A stretch of DNA of 64,000 nucleotides from Balanoglossus misakiensis (taxonomy: Eukaryota > Hemichordata). This document shows, piece after piece, positions 25,264 to 37,199 of the stretch. The notes under the pieces are model-generated. The model was not told the origin of the DNA. It searched no databases and worked only from the letters and a program-made list of their open reading frames with translations. Positions within the stretch are counted from its first letter, which is position 1; every line of letters starts with the position of its first letter. The DNA is taken from assembly GCA_040954595.2 (NCBI GenBank), contig CM082585.2, positions 9,734,001-9,798,000 of the forward strand. Direction: 5' to 3'. The position numbers and the translations under genes were made by a program.

Positions 25264-25880
25264 TTAAAGGGGAAATCCGTCGTAGCTGATTTCTACATAA
25301 TTTGGTAGCTTTGATGTCACTCTTTCAGAAAAAAACATATTCGCCATGTATAGGTCGCGCGATTTTTTACAAAATCTAGGGAAATTTCCAATATGGCGTT
25401 TACTGTAATTTGAATCATGGGAAAAAAAGCGCCAGGACCAACTTCCGCCCACCATGGTGTGGGTGATACCATTCTCCGATAGGTGTCACTGGGCGACAGA
25501 CTAGGCGTATTTTCATAGCTATTGTTTGTTCTTTGCATCAGTTGATAAACAATCATCAGCAAAGTCGAAAATTTGTCATCTATTGACAGTTTTCATGAGC
25601 TATAACCCATGGAAAATATGCAAATACGCTTAGCTTGTGAGGCAGTGACACCAATCGGAAAATGGTATCACCCACACTAAGGTGGGCGGAAGTTGGTCCT
25701 GGCGCTTTTTTTCCCATGATTCAAATTACAGTAAACGCCATATTGGAAATTCTGCCAACTTTCCCTAGATTTTGTAAAAAATCGCGCGACCTATACATGG
25801 CGAATATGTTTTTTTCTGAAAGAGTGACATCAAAGCTACCAAATTATGTAGAAATCAGCTACGACGGATTTCCCCTTTAA
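25264..25880. mobile_element. Fold-back DNA element (MITE-like), 617 bp, TTAA ends
   Basis: The element starts TTAAAGGGGAAATCCGTCG and ends with the reverse complement. The two arms (about 25264-25530 and about 25610-25880) are close inverted copies, so both strands show the same open frame of about 60 codons; that frame is a by-product of the arms. The terminal TTAA may be the target duplication, as in piggyBac-type non-autonomous elements (inference). The unique centre near 25561-25611 matches the satellite at the right end of this window. There is no transposase. Confidence 0.8.
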
Positions 25881-25954
25881 GCCCAGCACGGTGTTGTTAC
25901 ATAAGCTCATATCAGCGTATTTTAGGAGTTCAAATTGGCGAAAACCGCACTGTA

Positions 25955-25988
25955 TTCATCATCACCACCACCACCACCACCGTAGTAA

Positions 25989-26069
<81 letters not shown>
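25955..26069. repeat. (CAC)n / (ATC)n microsatellite
   Basis: Several CAC/ACC triplets are followed by roughly 27 uninterrupted ATC (TCA) units, 75 bases after the fold-back element. Poly-Ile or poly-His frames here are artefacts of the repeat. Confidence 0.95.
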
Positions 26070-27100
26070 TTTTCTCTAAGGTCTATGATATGAAGTAAAG
26101 CTATATAGAAACACTGGAATGCTGCAATGACTCTTCACATAGGTATATCAGCAGCCCCCGTTGCCCCGATGGACCTTGTCAAATTTTAAGAGTAAATGTA
26201 AAAAAAGTGTTACTGTTTCCAAGAATGCGAAAGCCAATAATGGTGATCCGATGAAACGCAGAGACGAACAATGCTGCAATCCCATTGAGTGGTCAGAGCA
26301 GCCGCCGCGCACATGTGACCCCAAAGGTGACACCCATTTAGCGCGCTTCATTGTGGGATAGCTTTTCCACGTGAGGACCGTCTCCACTTTATTTCCACGC
26401 AAATGCACTTCCTGTTTCAGAATGAAGTCCTTTTGTCTGGCGCTGGTGCAACCTGCCCGGCGCTTCTTCAATCCACATCCATGCATTACTCGTTTGCGCA
26501 GATGCAAAACCCGGGCATTGTTGGCCGACCTTCAGTGGCTGGCCTTTACAAAAGAGTCCTTTACGAGTGACACGAGGGGATGAGTCGAAGATTGCACGGT
26601 GCGTCGTCTGAAATACGTAATGAGCTGACGCCTTGCTTGGTGTAAAATTCAAGGCAATACCAAGCGAGTATATATTCCACTGGATGTAGCCTGGCAGTGA
26701 TGTTTCAAAATGTTCTGTCACGTTTTACCATTTTATCGCAAAATACCCCTGACATAGGGTAATAACACGTGTTCACGAAATGTCCCCCCAAATGTGTGTA
26801 TCCCTCGCTTTAATTCAACGTGTGGTGTCAGGGTCCAGGGAGTAAAATCCCTTGTACCAGAAATCGTTATGGCATACATCAAAGATCTACGCTGCGACTT
26901 GTACATTTCAAACGCCATCCTTTGCTACAGAGGTCAGCAGGTCAACAGGTACACCCGCCACAAAACTGCACAAGCGCAGGAACTCGTTCTAAAATACTGC
27001 GCAGATCCATATGAATTGTGTTTGTTCATATATATCTTCGATTCTGGTTGATACCTTTTGAAATTACGCCTATTTTGACATCAGAAGACTAAGTAAAAAA
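26070..27100. other. Intergenic DNA with overlapping unassigned ORFs
   Basis: Frames of 60-119 codons overlap on both strands between 26.1 and 27.05 kb. None matches a family I recognise and none has convincing splice borders. I see no repeat or RNA gene. Confidence 0.35.
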
Positions 27101-27109
27101 ACAATATCA

Positions 27110-27200
27110 GCCCCTCTTCCGGTTATCCCAGCATGCATTACCTATTACGTCATAGGTTATGTTCAGTTCCGGTTCTAAAATGGCAGCCCGCATGTACAAA
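27110..27200 (+). promoter_or_regulatory. Housekeeping-like promoter without an assigned gene
   Basis: Within about 80 bases lie CTTCCGG (ETS) at about 27117, TCCCAGCATGCA (the core of the ZNF143/SBS motif) at about 27126, TTACGTCA (CRE-like) at about 27145, TTCCGG (ETS) at about 27166 and AAAATGGC (YY1-like) at about 27177. This set is typical of TATA-less animal promoters. A strong donor, GCAG|GTAAGT, at 27545 could end the first exon on the plus strand. I found no coding exon that follows it. Confidence 0.45.
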
Positions 27201-29700
27201 CAAGTTCGTCGCCGTGTTACGTTTTACCTGCCGTGAGTGTTGTACAGGTATTTACAAAGTTTAACTTATGAAGAACTAAGGAGTTTATGCGAAGACGAAC
27301 ATGTCAGCGCGACTGGAAACTAAGGATAGTCATTCGTGTGTGCTGTCATTACGGGTTTCTGCGTACGTGTGTGAAACTGAACGTCGCTTTCTGATACTTT
27401 CAAAGGTGCAAGCACAGGTGCAAGGTAGGCTGCTTCCGACGCGCTAGCGCTCGCCAGAGGAGAAGACAATGGTAGTGCCGTTCGCGAGTGATTCGCGCAA
27501 GAACAGGGGAATTGTGCAATGCTTCGCAAGATTGTACAAATGCAGGTAAGTCGTCCCTTTTTTTTATGATTTAAGTAGTAAAATTTTTGCGGGCAAAGTC
27601 AAAAGTTGCAGACCGTGACGATGTCAAAGATTTTGATTTTAGTTAGCTTTCTTGAAATCCTCAACCTTTCAGCCCCTCGGGTGCCTAGTCTGTTGTGCCG
27701 GCGACAATCGTTCTCTGAAATTTAGTCAATTTTCCGTCTATTTGAACAGTTTTGATCAATGTTGGAATAAATGGAACAATATGAAGTGCAAATAGACCAA
27801 AGGAGATCAGCTGTGTTAATGATGACAAACTAAAGGGCACAAGAACAAAGACTTGTAAAGTTCATACAATATTGTGTGACATGATGTCGATATATCCTTT
27901 GGAACCCCCTAGCTTTTTGTTGTCTTGCACTCAACAAAGGTTTGTGTCTTTCACAATCGCTTTGCCACTGTCTCCGTCTCTTTCTCTGCAACGGTCATGT
28001 TTCATGATGATACCCCTCGTGCAGCTCAGTTTCCCTCTCTGTCTCTTTGAATCTGTCTCCCGGTCTCGATCTCGAGAAAATCCCCATAAGCAAACTAAAA
28101 ACCGATTGTAAGCGGACAAACGATAATATGAAGTTTTGTGGTAAACTATTGCGTCGCTTCAGTGATATAGTTCGTAGTAAAACTCGCTATATATAATGTG
28201 CAGGTGATCTGTATATAGGTGAACTTTAGGTTCCAGAGTAATACTAGGGCTAGGTTTGTACTATGGGTAGCATGCTGCTGCATTGTACACGTGGAACGGG
28301 AAAGAAAACCCACTTTTCCATCAGTTGAATAAAATTCTGGAAGGATCAGAGCATTAAAGGCAGAAAATCCAATCAGAACACAAGCCCGACGATCATTACT
28401 GGGCTGCGGTACAATCGTGACTGCGGGCAGCAAAACGCTGGCCTTTCAGCGTTTGAATTCAAAAAGACAACTTCCGCGGTTTATATTGAAACGTCAACGT
28501 CAAAACGAAACGCGAAAAAATCGATGCGCATACAGCTGATGTGAGTGAGGAGAAAAAACTTTAATCGAGCTTTAAAACGGGTCAACTAGGGGGTCCTCAC
28601 CTACACGATTTATTTCCAATGTACTCGGGCAATCTTGCAAAACATGGAACTCCGTTATTATTTAACGATTTTACACTTCTTGAGTTGTCTCACCTGCTCG
28701 ACCACTTACAGCGCTGTCTGTCGATCGGCGTCAGCGCAAAGAAAGACAACTCCGGCGGATCAAAATATATTTGAAATCCAATACTTCGGCCTATTTAACA
28801 TGTATCATCACAAGTCTGTCTCAGTCGTTATTTGTCGATTTGGAACGAAAGTTAGATAAATAAGTTCAAACAGGAACGTGTCAACTGTCGTGTCATTCTT
28901 GCGAGTCACGTGACCCTTCATTTTTCACTTCTCTCTGGCAAGGATGTCTGATTTTACAATATGTATAATGGCGTTCATTACCCGTTCGGACGATTCGCAT
29001 ATATTTGGCTATGCTTGTCAGCATAACGCACTGGAAATTGCCAAATTATACTTCTTTAAATGTCGACCTAACTATGTATTTCAAAGTTTGATATGTATAT
29101 TGGCAACCAATCTACAGATTTCGGAAGAATTTGTCGGGTGTTTCCGGAAGTGGAGGTTTCACTTTTGGAATCGAGCAATGATGAGAATAATTGATTTTAG
29201 ATTTTTTTTCTTGATCTAATTACTCTCTGTGAAGTGGAAATCACGAGATGAATCACGCGTTGGTGCTTGAAAACCGGCGTTCTCTATAATTCAACCTGAG
29301 CGTTTCATCACCTTGAGACAAGAACGGAGCTTCCGGTGCTGTTCATACACTGTGTCCGATCGATGAACCAATCCCGAGGCGTGGAAACATAATCAAGTGA
29401 AATTACAATGTGCGTGTTATATGTGTGGCCCGTCATATTGAAATGTGTCGATCTATATGTGTTCTCGGGGCACGTTGACAAACATTGATTTGTCTTGAAT
29501 TATATACCGTGACACCGCGGGTATTGCTGACCGGCCTGCGATAAGACGGGAATGTTGCAGGTAGCAACGGTAAAACTGGAGGAAAATAATGGTAATTCAA
29601 TTGTAGACTCTATTCCGTTGAACTCGTGTTGAAGCCGAAAGGGCGTGCATTGATCATGACTAGAAATGAGTATTCTATTTGTATTGTACTCCTGCTACCG
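27201..29700. other. Non-coding DNA downstream of the orphan promoter
   Basis: After the donor at 27545 I find no exon with a recognisable protein. An ATG-started frame of 91 codons at 28944-29219 has no known domain. If the promoter is real, the transcript may be non-coding or its coding exons may be very short. Confidence 0.3.
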
Positions 29701-29704
29701 CGCT

Positions 29705-29705
29705 G

Positions 29706-29775
<70 letters not shown>
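29705..29775. repeat. (GAT)n microsatellite
   Basis: About 23 GAT units run without interruption. The poly-Asp and poly-Met frames through it are artefacts. Confidence 0.95.
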
Positions 29776-30654
29776 AGTCATGATGGCAGTGGTGGTCACA
29801 TTTTGTTTTGAAAGTACCACAAACACCTCTTCCATTTATTTACAAAAATAATATTTTATTACGTATAAATAAACAGATGAAAAAGAAACATTCGGCAGAC
29901 GTGAAAAAGTAACATACATTTGTATAACACAGCAGCCTGCGCCAAACCATATAGCTGACGTTGAGGTCCCCCTCGTAATATAATACTGTAAAACGCATCG
30001 TCTTAGAAAGCATGCTTTTTCAGCTGATTTAGCTAGGGGTGAATTAGCTCATTTAATATGCCACTAATTTTGAGATTTTTTGAGACACGTCCACCTATTT
30101 AATTTTATCTCGACGTTAATCCAGCGTCGTTGTCAATCGGCAATGTATCAAAATAATAATAACTTACCCAATGAAAGATTTAATCAACGTAATATATTTT
30201 CCATAGATAGCTATAGCACATCCTACATTTATATCACGATATATCACTACATCAATGTACTCATTTTGAAGGTTTGAATTTGTATGACAGGGCAAATAAT
30301 TGGCTTTTTCAAGGGACGGAGTTATAGGTAATATTTGACAGGACGGGTAACTAAAGTCTATTCTATAGCATTTGAATCATAACGTTTAACATAGATTATT
30401 ATATTTGGCAGAGATGTGTTCACGATTGATTGTCTGTTTGGTAAATCTTTTTTACCAGTTGTGGTTGGGGGTTACACTGTGACGTAGTATCACGAGACTG
30501 TTCACGGCCAAGTTGTTTGAATATTACGTAGGCCTAACAGCCCTGGACATGATTTGATCAGTATGACAGCTAGACAAATTTGAATTTTCTACCGCAGAAT
30601 TGTATGACTGTCACGGAATTACTTGGAAAGAACTTACAGTCCACACGATACTTT
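29776..30654. other. AT-rich intergenic DNA
   Basis: No gene is visible. This is the downstream flank of FAM124 on the minus strand. It would hold further FAM124 exons if the donor at the end of that gene's last called exon is used, but I found none. Confidence 0.35.
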
Positions 30655-30660
30655 TTTATT
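30655..30660 (-). terminator. Poly(A) signal for FAM124
   Basis: AATAAA on the minus strand, about 75 bases after the FAM124 stop codon. It supports the stop at 30734 as a genuine transcript end. Confidence 0.45.
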
Positions 30661-30733
30661 GGCTCGTATCTATTAACATCTTCATCTATCTGTGCTGATT
30701 GCCACTAGCACTTGGGCAAACCGTCAGCCTCGT

Positions 30734-32402
30734 TCACACGTACCATCCTGGATGGTGCTGAAAACTTCTAACCGGCGTCGGAATTTCTATCCTTGGACGA
30801 GGTTTTGATGATTGCATCTTATTTGAGCGGCGCCCTTGCTTGGTGAGCTGCAACAACACCTTGTTGCCGTCATAGTCCGTCGTCTGCCAGCGCCGCTTGC
30901 TGATCGGCGAACACACGTTCGGCAGAAGCGGCACGAGGCTGCCCACTTCTTTCACTTTGAATTGCAAGATGGCCGAATCCAGCGTCCTGAGGTGCGTGTC
31001 GCCTGGCAACCTTTTCAGGGCCAATTGCACGTCTAAATTCGGCTGAGAGTACACTATGAAATAACAGAAGTCACTCTTTCTCTCCTCCGGCGGCTTGCCG
31101 AGAATCAGACGATAAAATTCGGTCATATCGTTCCAATTTGTCTCACTGCAGAAAATCTGGAATCTGAGGTGTTCTTTCCCGTAGTGTACCTGCCGCACGC
31201 CCCAGAGCGGCAACCCCTCCGAATAGTAATAGAAGTCCTGCTGATTTGGCGGGCACAGTGAATATTTACCGTCTGGCGTAATACTGTGGTGGAACTTCCA
31301 CGGTCGTTTCCCCAAATACTGCTGAGCGATGCTAACCCTGTCAATCAAAATCTCCTCCTGGAGAAACAACAGTATGGCCATAGAGGGCGTACTTTGCGAG
31401 GCGTCCCCGTTGGTCAGTTTGTGGTAAGCAACGCCGTTCGGCTCAGTCCTTTCCACGATGTTGAACAGTTTGAATTCTGGATCAAACCACTCCAGGAGAG
31501 GGTGCAGCATGTCTCTCAGTTTCACAGCCTCTCCGGGATCCGATATAAAATGGACGCTGACGATGAAAGGGTCGCCGTGCTCCCCCTCGAAAGAATCATC
31601 ACCTTTAAACAAAAGGGCACAGTGATCAAAGTGTTAGCTTCTAAACCCACCATCGTTTCCTACTTTCAACCTACAAGATCAATTACATTCTATTCAGGTC
31701 GAACATTGTTCAGGGTCGTCGTTTCTTTTGTTTCTACCTACACAAATAGGCAAGTCAATTTCCATTATGTTTTACACATAACTGTTTGTTCACGTTGCCT
31801 CTCAATCGTTGCAAATTTGAAATGATTGACACGCGTGATCTCCAATTTCCTTTCAAAAGCGAACAAGCGCCGCAATTAATTTACTCATAATTGTAAAAAA
31901 AAATTCAAAGAAAGTATATGGCACATATTCAATGATTGAATCGGCATTGACGATTTCAATGAATGTAATTCCACAGAAAAACATCTCTTGAATGCGTCCA
32001 AATTGTATGATAAACGTTCTGGCAAATATCATTGTAACGAAAGACCAGAAGACATACTGGTATATTCCAAGTCAAGAGGTAATTCACGGTGATTACTTCG
32101 CGCAGCCTTGAAAAACAGACCTATGACCTACGTAGCCCGATATACGATAGCTGTACATCAGAGTACGCACAGAGCGCCATCAATGATAAAATTTCCGCGT
32201 ATTTAATTTCATAAATAGATGCTGTAGCTATATTAAACTGCACATACCGGAAATCTATATTTAATATGAAATGCTCTAGCGGCTATCTAAACCGACTCGA
32301 CATGGTTGATATAGAAACGATATTTTTGTGAACAATACCGAAATTATGTTCCAGATAATGCCATTTTAAATCAAACCGGCACTTACTTGATGTCGAAGCC
32401 AT
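30734..32402 (-). CDS. FAM124: FAM124 family protein
   Basis: A conserved animal protein of unknown biochemical role; human FAM124B has been reported to associate with the chromatin remodellers CHD7 and CHD8. Coding exons are 32387-32402 (MASTS plus one base) and 30734-31602. The junction A|GT gives Ser in phase, for 294 codons. Matches to vertebrate FAM124A as I recall it: DPFIVSVHFISDPGEA near the N-terminus, LLFLQEE, a PLWGVRQVHYGKEHLRF block, FYRLILGKPPEERKSDFC, ALKRLPGD and LVPLLPNVCSPISKRRW followed by DGNKVLLQL. The first exon has an acceptor before it (exon edge 32427), so there is an upstream non-coding exon. At about 294 residues it lacks the long C-terminal tail of vertebrate FAM124A/B. 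A strong donor (ATG|GTACGT, exon edge 30744) overlaps the last codons, so an alternative longer form is possible. Confidence 0.9.
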
Positions 32403-32427
32403 ACTGCCCAGAGGATCGATCGGTAAC

Positions 32428-35353
32428 CTGAAAAAGAAATCAGATATTTGTTAAACGCCATGGAAACCAGCAAGATAGTTATCATTTCTAGCGCGGTGCG
32501 CGCTCAGATAAAAAGCAGCCAAGGCTGGCTATAATCGTCCATTGTGCAACTTACCTTGGACCTGAACGTTTTTTCTATAGGCCCTATTTGTCGGCTCTAG
32601 ATTTTAACACCGCTCGCCGCGCCATTTGGGAGTTTATGAGGCCAGTGTCGATTTGAATCAACCTCGTCACACAACCGCTAGCCGACAATAGGTAAGATGT
32701 CAGCCGTGCTGAATGACGTCACGCACTGTTTACCTTTATATTACGAGTCGACTCTACGCCCATGTTGACTCATTAATTTCGCAATCTAATGCGCACGCGT
32801 GAGACACATATCGATGATGAGCATACATTGCTTGCAGTATATTATATAACACGGATGATATTTACCTGTGATTCGATCTATTTTTGGGTGGGGAACACGT
32901 ATAAACGAGATGCCGTTCAAATTGATTTGACGGCGTTGTTGAATACTAGCCTACTCAGGCTACTGTAAACTTGCAATGAAGAAAACGGTCCTTCCCGTCG
33001 TTTTGGGAAACAGCGGTAAAATATGTCAGAAAAAAAAACATCGTAATATATCTAAATGATTAAAAGGGGTTTCGACAGGAAGCTCTGACTTTCTTATAAA
33101 TTGCTGCATTTGTTGTTTTCCCCTTTTTGTGCAACCAATTTGCAGAAATTGTCGCCTCAACGGGCATAATAACCTCAACGCTATAAAACGACCAGCCCAA
33201 CAAACTGTATGTATTCTTTGTTGTCCGTCCAAATTGAAGTGACGCGTCTTGACGCATAGCGGCTTCCTCGGCATTGTGCGGCTATTTGTCGCGCGCCCGC
33301 CTCTTCATTGTTTGTTTGTTTATTTATTGCTTTGTTTGCCCTGTCGCCGTTTTGTGCCTTTATTTGTTTACGGCTCAACAGGATCAAAACAATTTGCGTT
33401 CCGGTTGCTGATCTAAGTAAACAGCTGACCCCAAATACTATGTCGATCAAGGTACAATGTCAGTGAAGCGAGATTCTACTTTCCCATACGCCCCTTCCCA
33501 CCGAACCTGACGACAAACACCTTGATATTGGGTTAATAGGCCAGGTTTGTGTCAACAATTTCATAAATCTTACGATCCTACTATCATTATCAACGGATTT
33601 TGAGTTCAATACCCACAGCAGGCCTTGATGCGCAGTGCCATTGAGCAAAGCCCGTTATTTCTCTTTGCCGTACTACTAGTATACCCCACCGTGCATAGGA
33701 TGGCAGACAGAAACTTTCTATTCCAATTTCAATGAGGGGTCGAGAGGTGTTGGTGCATAATAAAACGAGACCGTGAAAGTTGGCGTGTGAAACCGTCACA
33801 GAGGAAGTCCTTTTTTCCCGTTGACAAATCATGATTTTCCCCATACATATCTGGGAATAATGGGTTTCCTGTCAATATTTTTATCAGCAATTTCTTTCAT
33901 ACCGCCGATATAACAAAATCTACGATGAACTTTATCTTATAATATATAGAAATATAAGTTTCTATTGGTTCCATGGCGATGTTACGCCCTATCAAAACTA
34001 TAAGCTGAAATGCGCTGAGTCTGAAACTTATTAATTAGTATGAAAGATTTCCATTTAAAATGCTCAGAATGGATTAAAACCATCTTTACCTGTACCATCG
34101 AATGTCCACTACGACCTTATTGCGACGAATTTTCAACATATACGCCATGGTATAAGCCTACGCTTGTTTTAGGATCTGTCCGTCTTTGTCAACACAGGTT
34201 CGGTGATGGTTGATCAGTATAACGAGAATGAAGTGAAAATGCTTCACAGATAATATCGAAAAAAGTAGTGATTTTGACTTCCCAGGTTAATTTTATTAAT
34301 TCAGAAAAATGATTGATTCTCTGTATTTAATCTAATTTTGCACCGTGTCTTCTTAATTAAGTATCGACCAGAGTGTCAGAAGAGCAATACCAGTTGTAAA
34401 TTGCTAAATGGGTTATTGACCCATTCGTACAGTGCATGCGCACAACACCACCGCATGGTGTTTCGCATTTTTACAGAAATTATCACATTGTGAGATTCTG
34501 TGCCTAAACTCTCTCAGCTGTTACAGCGCCACCTACAGTTTAGCAAACCCACCCTCGATATTACACTGTTGTTGTTTATTTGTTTGTTTATTTCTTTGAT
34601 TTGTTTGTTGTGTGTTAATGTCTTTAGTGGTGAAGTGGGATTACCAGGCCAAGCACATCCCCTCGTCTCAGACTCTTACAAGGTCAAGCAGGGTCACATA
34701 CCAAAGGACGTGTCGATTTCTCTCACATAACATTACTTTGTGTGTCTGTTGCACGTGGTAACGTGTATACGTGTTATGCACATCTTTAATTAAGCGTTTG
34801 ATTCGATCGGCGCCGTCTGTAGGTACATGAGACGTGCCCACGGCAAGCAACGCAGCAAAAATCCCGGTGTATCGCCACTCAGACAAATACATGAAGTAAC
34901 ACAGCTCTTTGTGAGGAGAGAGATCTTTTAGAAGACTTGTCAGTGCGTATAGAGAAAAATCTTAGCATCAGTTTTCGACTCTTTGCTCGTGTATTACGGC
35001 CTACCACACCAAACCCTTTTAGCTCCTATTGTACTTCTGTGATAGTATTGCCTAAGAGAACCGGCGTGGGTTAACCGTTATGTCGTTGTATTTCTTTGTT
35101 TCCATAAACTGCTTCAAATCCTACACAAAGAAAGCCCAACGAAGCAAAAGTCGTCTTTGCCAAATTCTAATTGAATGTGTCTTTAGTTAATCCACAAACA
35201 ACGTGAAGATTTGTGCTTTCAATGCGGAAATTCCACGTTATACATATACGTAGAGATAAACTTTCCTGAGACAATGAATGTGTACAATACACAGTGTACA
35301 GAATGACAGGGCACGGTACGGCACGACCCAGTACAGTGCAGTATAGTACAGTT
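32428..35353. other. Intergenic DNA upstream of FAM124
   Basis: It should contain the FAM124 promoter and 5' non-coding exon. No coding exon is supported. Minus-strand frames at 33.0-33.8 kb resemble no known family. Confidence 0.4.
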
Positions 35354-35505
35354 CTGTACTGTACTGTACTGTACTGTACTGTACTGTACTGTACTGTACT
35401 GTACTGTACTGTACTGTACTGTACTGTACTGTACTGTACTGTACTGTACTGTACTGTACTGTACTGTACTGTACTGTACTGTACTGTACTGTACTGTACT
35501 GTACA
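35354..35505. repeat. (TACTG)n pentanucleotide array, about 30 copies
   Basis: Near-perfect TACTG units fill about 150 bases. Each unit contains the palindrome GTAC, so single strands can fold back on themselves. Repeat-only frames run through it on both strands (for example minus 35167-35589) and are not genes. Confidence 0.97.
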
Positions 35506-36794
35506 GCACAGTGGGATTTGTACATGAAACCTGTTTCTTGGTTGGCGTCTTGAGCTCAACCCTGTCCACCCCTCCCATAACATGATCATGTCGTTTTCTG
35601 TCTGACTGTATCTGTTGTTTACATAACGCGTCGATCACCTGTTATCAGCTCAACTGGTGATAATGACCAAATTTGACACTGGTCCAACAGCGGTGGTGAC
35701 AATGGACACGGCATCATTACCGTTAGATAAACAATAGCCCTGCAAAGTGGGCTTCAAACTTGTTTGTAACACCCAGTGTTTGAACAGACCAGAGCTTTAA
35801 ATAGAAAAGCTTTGAGCGTTTTTATTGTGTCCTTCAAGTCGATGCGGCCAAATCTTAGCGAAGAACATTTGAAAATGCAGACCAAGAAAACTGGTGTAAC
35901 GAAATTATGCGTGTTATGCTGCAGAACATTTTGAATTGTCCCCCAATGTGTGTATTTGTGCTGTGGGTTGTACAGATAGTATCCGATATGGCGTTGTAGA
36001 CCAGGTCATGTGAGCGCAGTTTTTCAAGCTTTACAATCTACATCGTCTTTTTTGTGCCTCAGCGAATCAGATGGACTACAATCGGTCGATAGTGATCTTG
36101 AATGGCCCGAAAGACCTTGAATTTTTTAACCAGGTCTATTCTTGCTGTTAGCTTTTTTTCTTATTGTCTCGAGGTTTACCGGAGCGTGGTCATTGTTGAC
36201 AAATGCCAGAATTGTGAGACTAGCTTTCGCGTTTTAATAAAGACAACTTCGGTGGCAGTGAAAGTGTCGACATGACAGTGATTGACGCGCATACACCTTT
36301 ATATTGCGTTTTCCCTGATTTTTTTCATGTCGGTCATTTGTACTTACTTCTTTTGGGATTTACTAGCTGGCAAATAAAATATATTCGTGCTATTGACTGG
36401 AATATTTGCCGAGTCCGACGAGGTCGCGTCACCTCGACGTACATCACACTGCCCTGTTGCGTGATGTTCGTGACAATGCTTACGATTTCCACCGGTTGTG
36501 TTTTAGGTGAGCACACAAACTCTCGTGTTTGACGTGAATATTAATAAGGGTGGGCATTGGAGAGGTAACTATGGATACGGCTGGTTTGTGATATAAGCCA
36601 GCTTTACCATGTCAACAAAGCGAATGTTGGCTGAAGTTAAATGGTCGAATACATGTAGGCCTGCATCGTACCCCGGAATGACGGTTGGGGATTGATACAG
36701 GCCATCATCGACCAAAGAAAGACCGATGAATTTCACGGTCTTCTGATCATAAGCGTCAACCGCTTTGCTTATTAAAACTTGACAAGTATTCATC
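35506..36794. other. Intergenic DNA
   Basis: No supported gene. Two frames of 60-86 codons overlap at 36.27-36.53 kb on opposite strands, without recognisable domains. Confidence 0.35.
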
Positions 36795-37112
36795 TTATGT
36801 GGCCCACAGATCAAAATTGTTGACTAACCAATCAAAGCTGAGCACTCGCGGGTCCAGCTTCGGTTCTGACTCCGTGTCCGAATCCATGGCGTTCTTCTCC
36901 TCGGCGCCGCCAGATTTCAGCAACAGGTGGGTGAGAGAGAACGGCCGGCGTTTCCCCTGCAGGACGTCCAGATTTGTGGCTGTCGTGTACGTGTGCGTCA
37001 GGGGCGTCGGAAAGGCTTGCGCGGCGAGTCCAAGCAAGCCACCGGGTTGCAATGTGCGAGGAAACAAGTTGCCAGGACGGATAAATAGACGGCTTTTGGA
37101 GTCCCACACCAT
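36795..37112 (-). CDS. Orphan ORF with an eh1-like motif
   Basis: An ATG-started frame of 105 codons, clearly more GC-rich than its surroundings. I do not recognise the family. The sequence reads as plausible protein: an N-terminal stretch rich in Pro, Leu and Gly, then RRPFSLTHLLLKSGG, then an acidic segment (DSDTESEPKLDP) and an end rich in Trp and Asn. FSLTHLL fits the Groucho-binding eh1 pattern F-x-[ILV]-x-x-[IL]-L, found in many homeobox and forkhead repressors, but I found no such DNA-binding domain nearby. A TACAG acceptor just upstream (about 37128) would keep the frame open, and TTG|GTTAGT near the end could be a donor, so it may be an internal exon. It could also be a GC-rich non-coding element. 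Confidence 0.3.
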   Translation of the reverse strand: MVWDSKSRLFIRPGNLFPRTLQPGGLLGLAAQAFPTPLTHTYTTATNLDVLQGKRRPFSLTHLLLKSGGAEEKNAMDSDTESEPKLDPRVLSFDWLVNNFDLWAT

Positions 37113-37199
37113 AGGAGTGGTGACGGAGACTGTAATGTGTTTTCTTTACAAGACCCCGTTCATAGACCAATACAAACAACGCGCTTTGTGAACGAGGCG

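Noticed and set aside
25264-25880. Two near-identical proteins of about 63-72 codons on opposite strands
   Set aside because: They are the same sequence read from the two inverted arms of the fold-back element, with no known domain.
29626-29851. Frames with poly-Asp and poly-Met
   Set aside because: Artefacts of the GAT microsatellite.
35167-35638. Three overlapping minus-strand frames of 95-140 codons and one plus-strand frame with Tyr/Ser/Thr or Cys/Leu repeats
   Set aside because: They are translations of the TACTG pentanucleotide array; any frame stays open in it.
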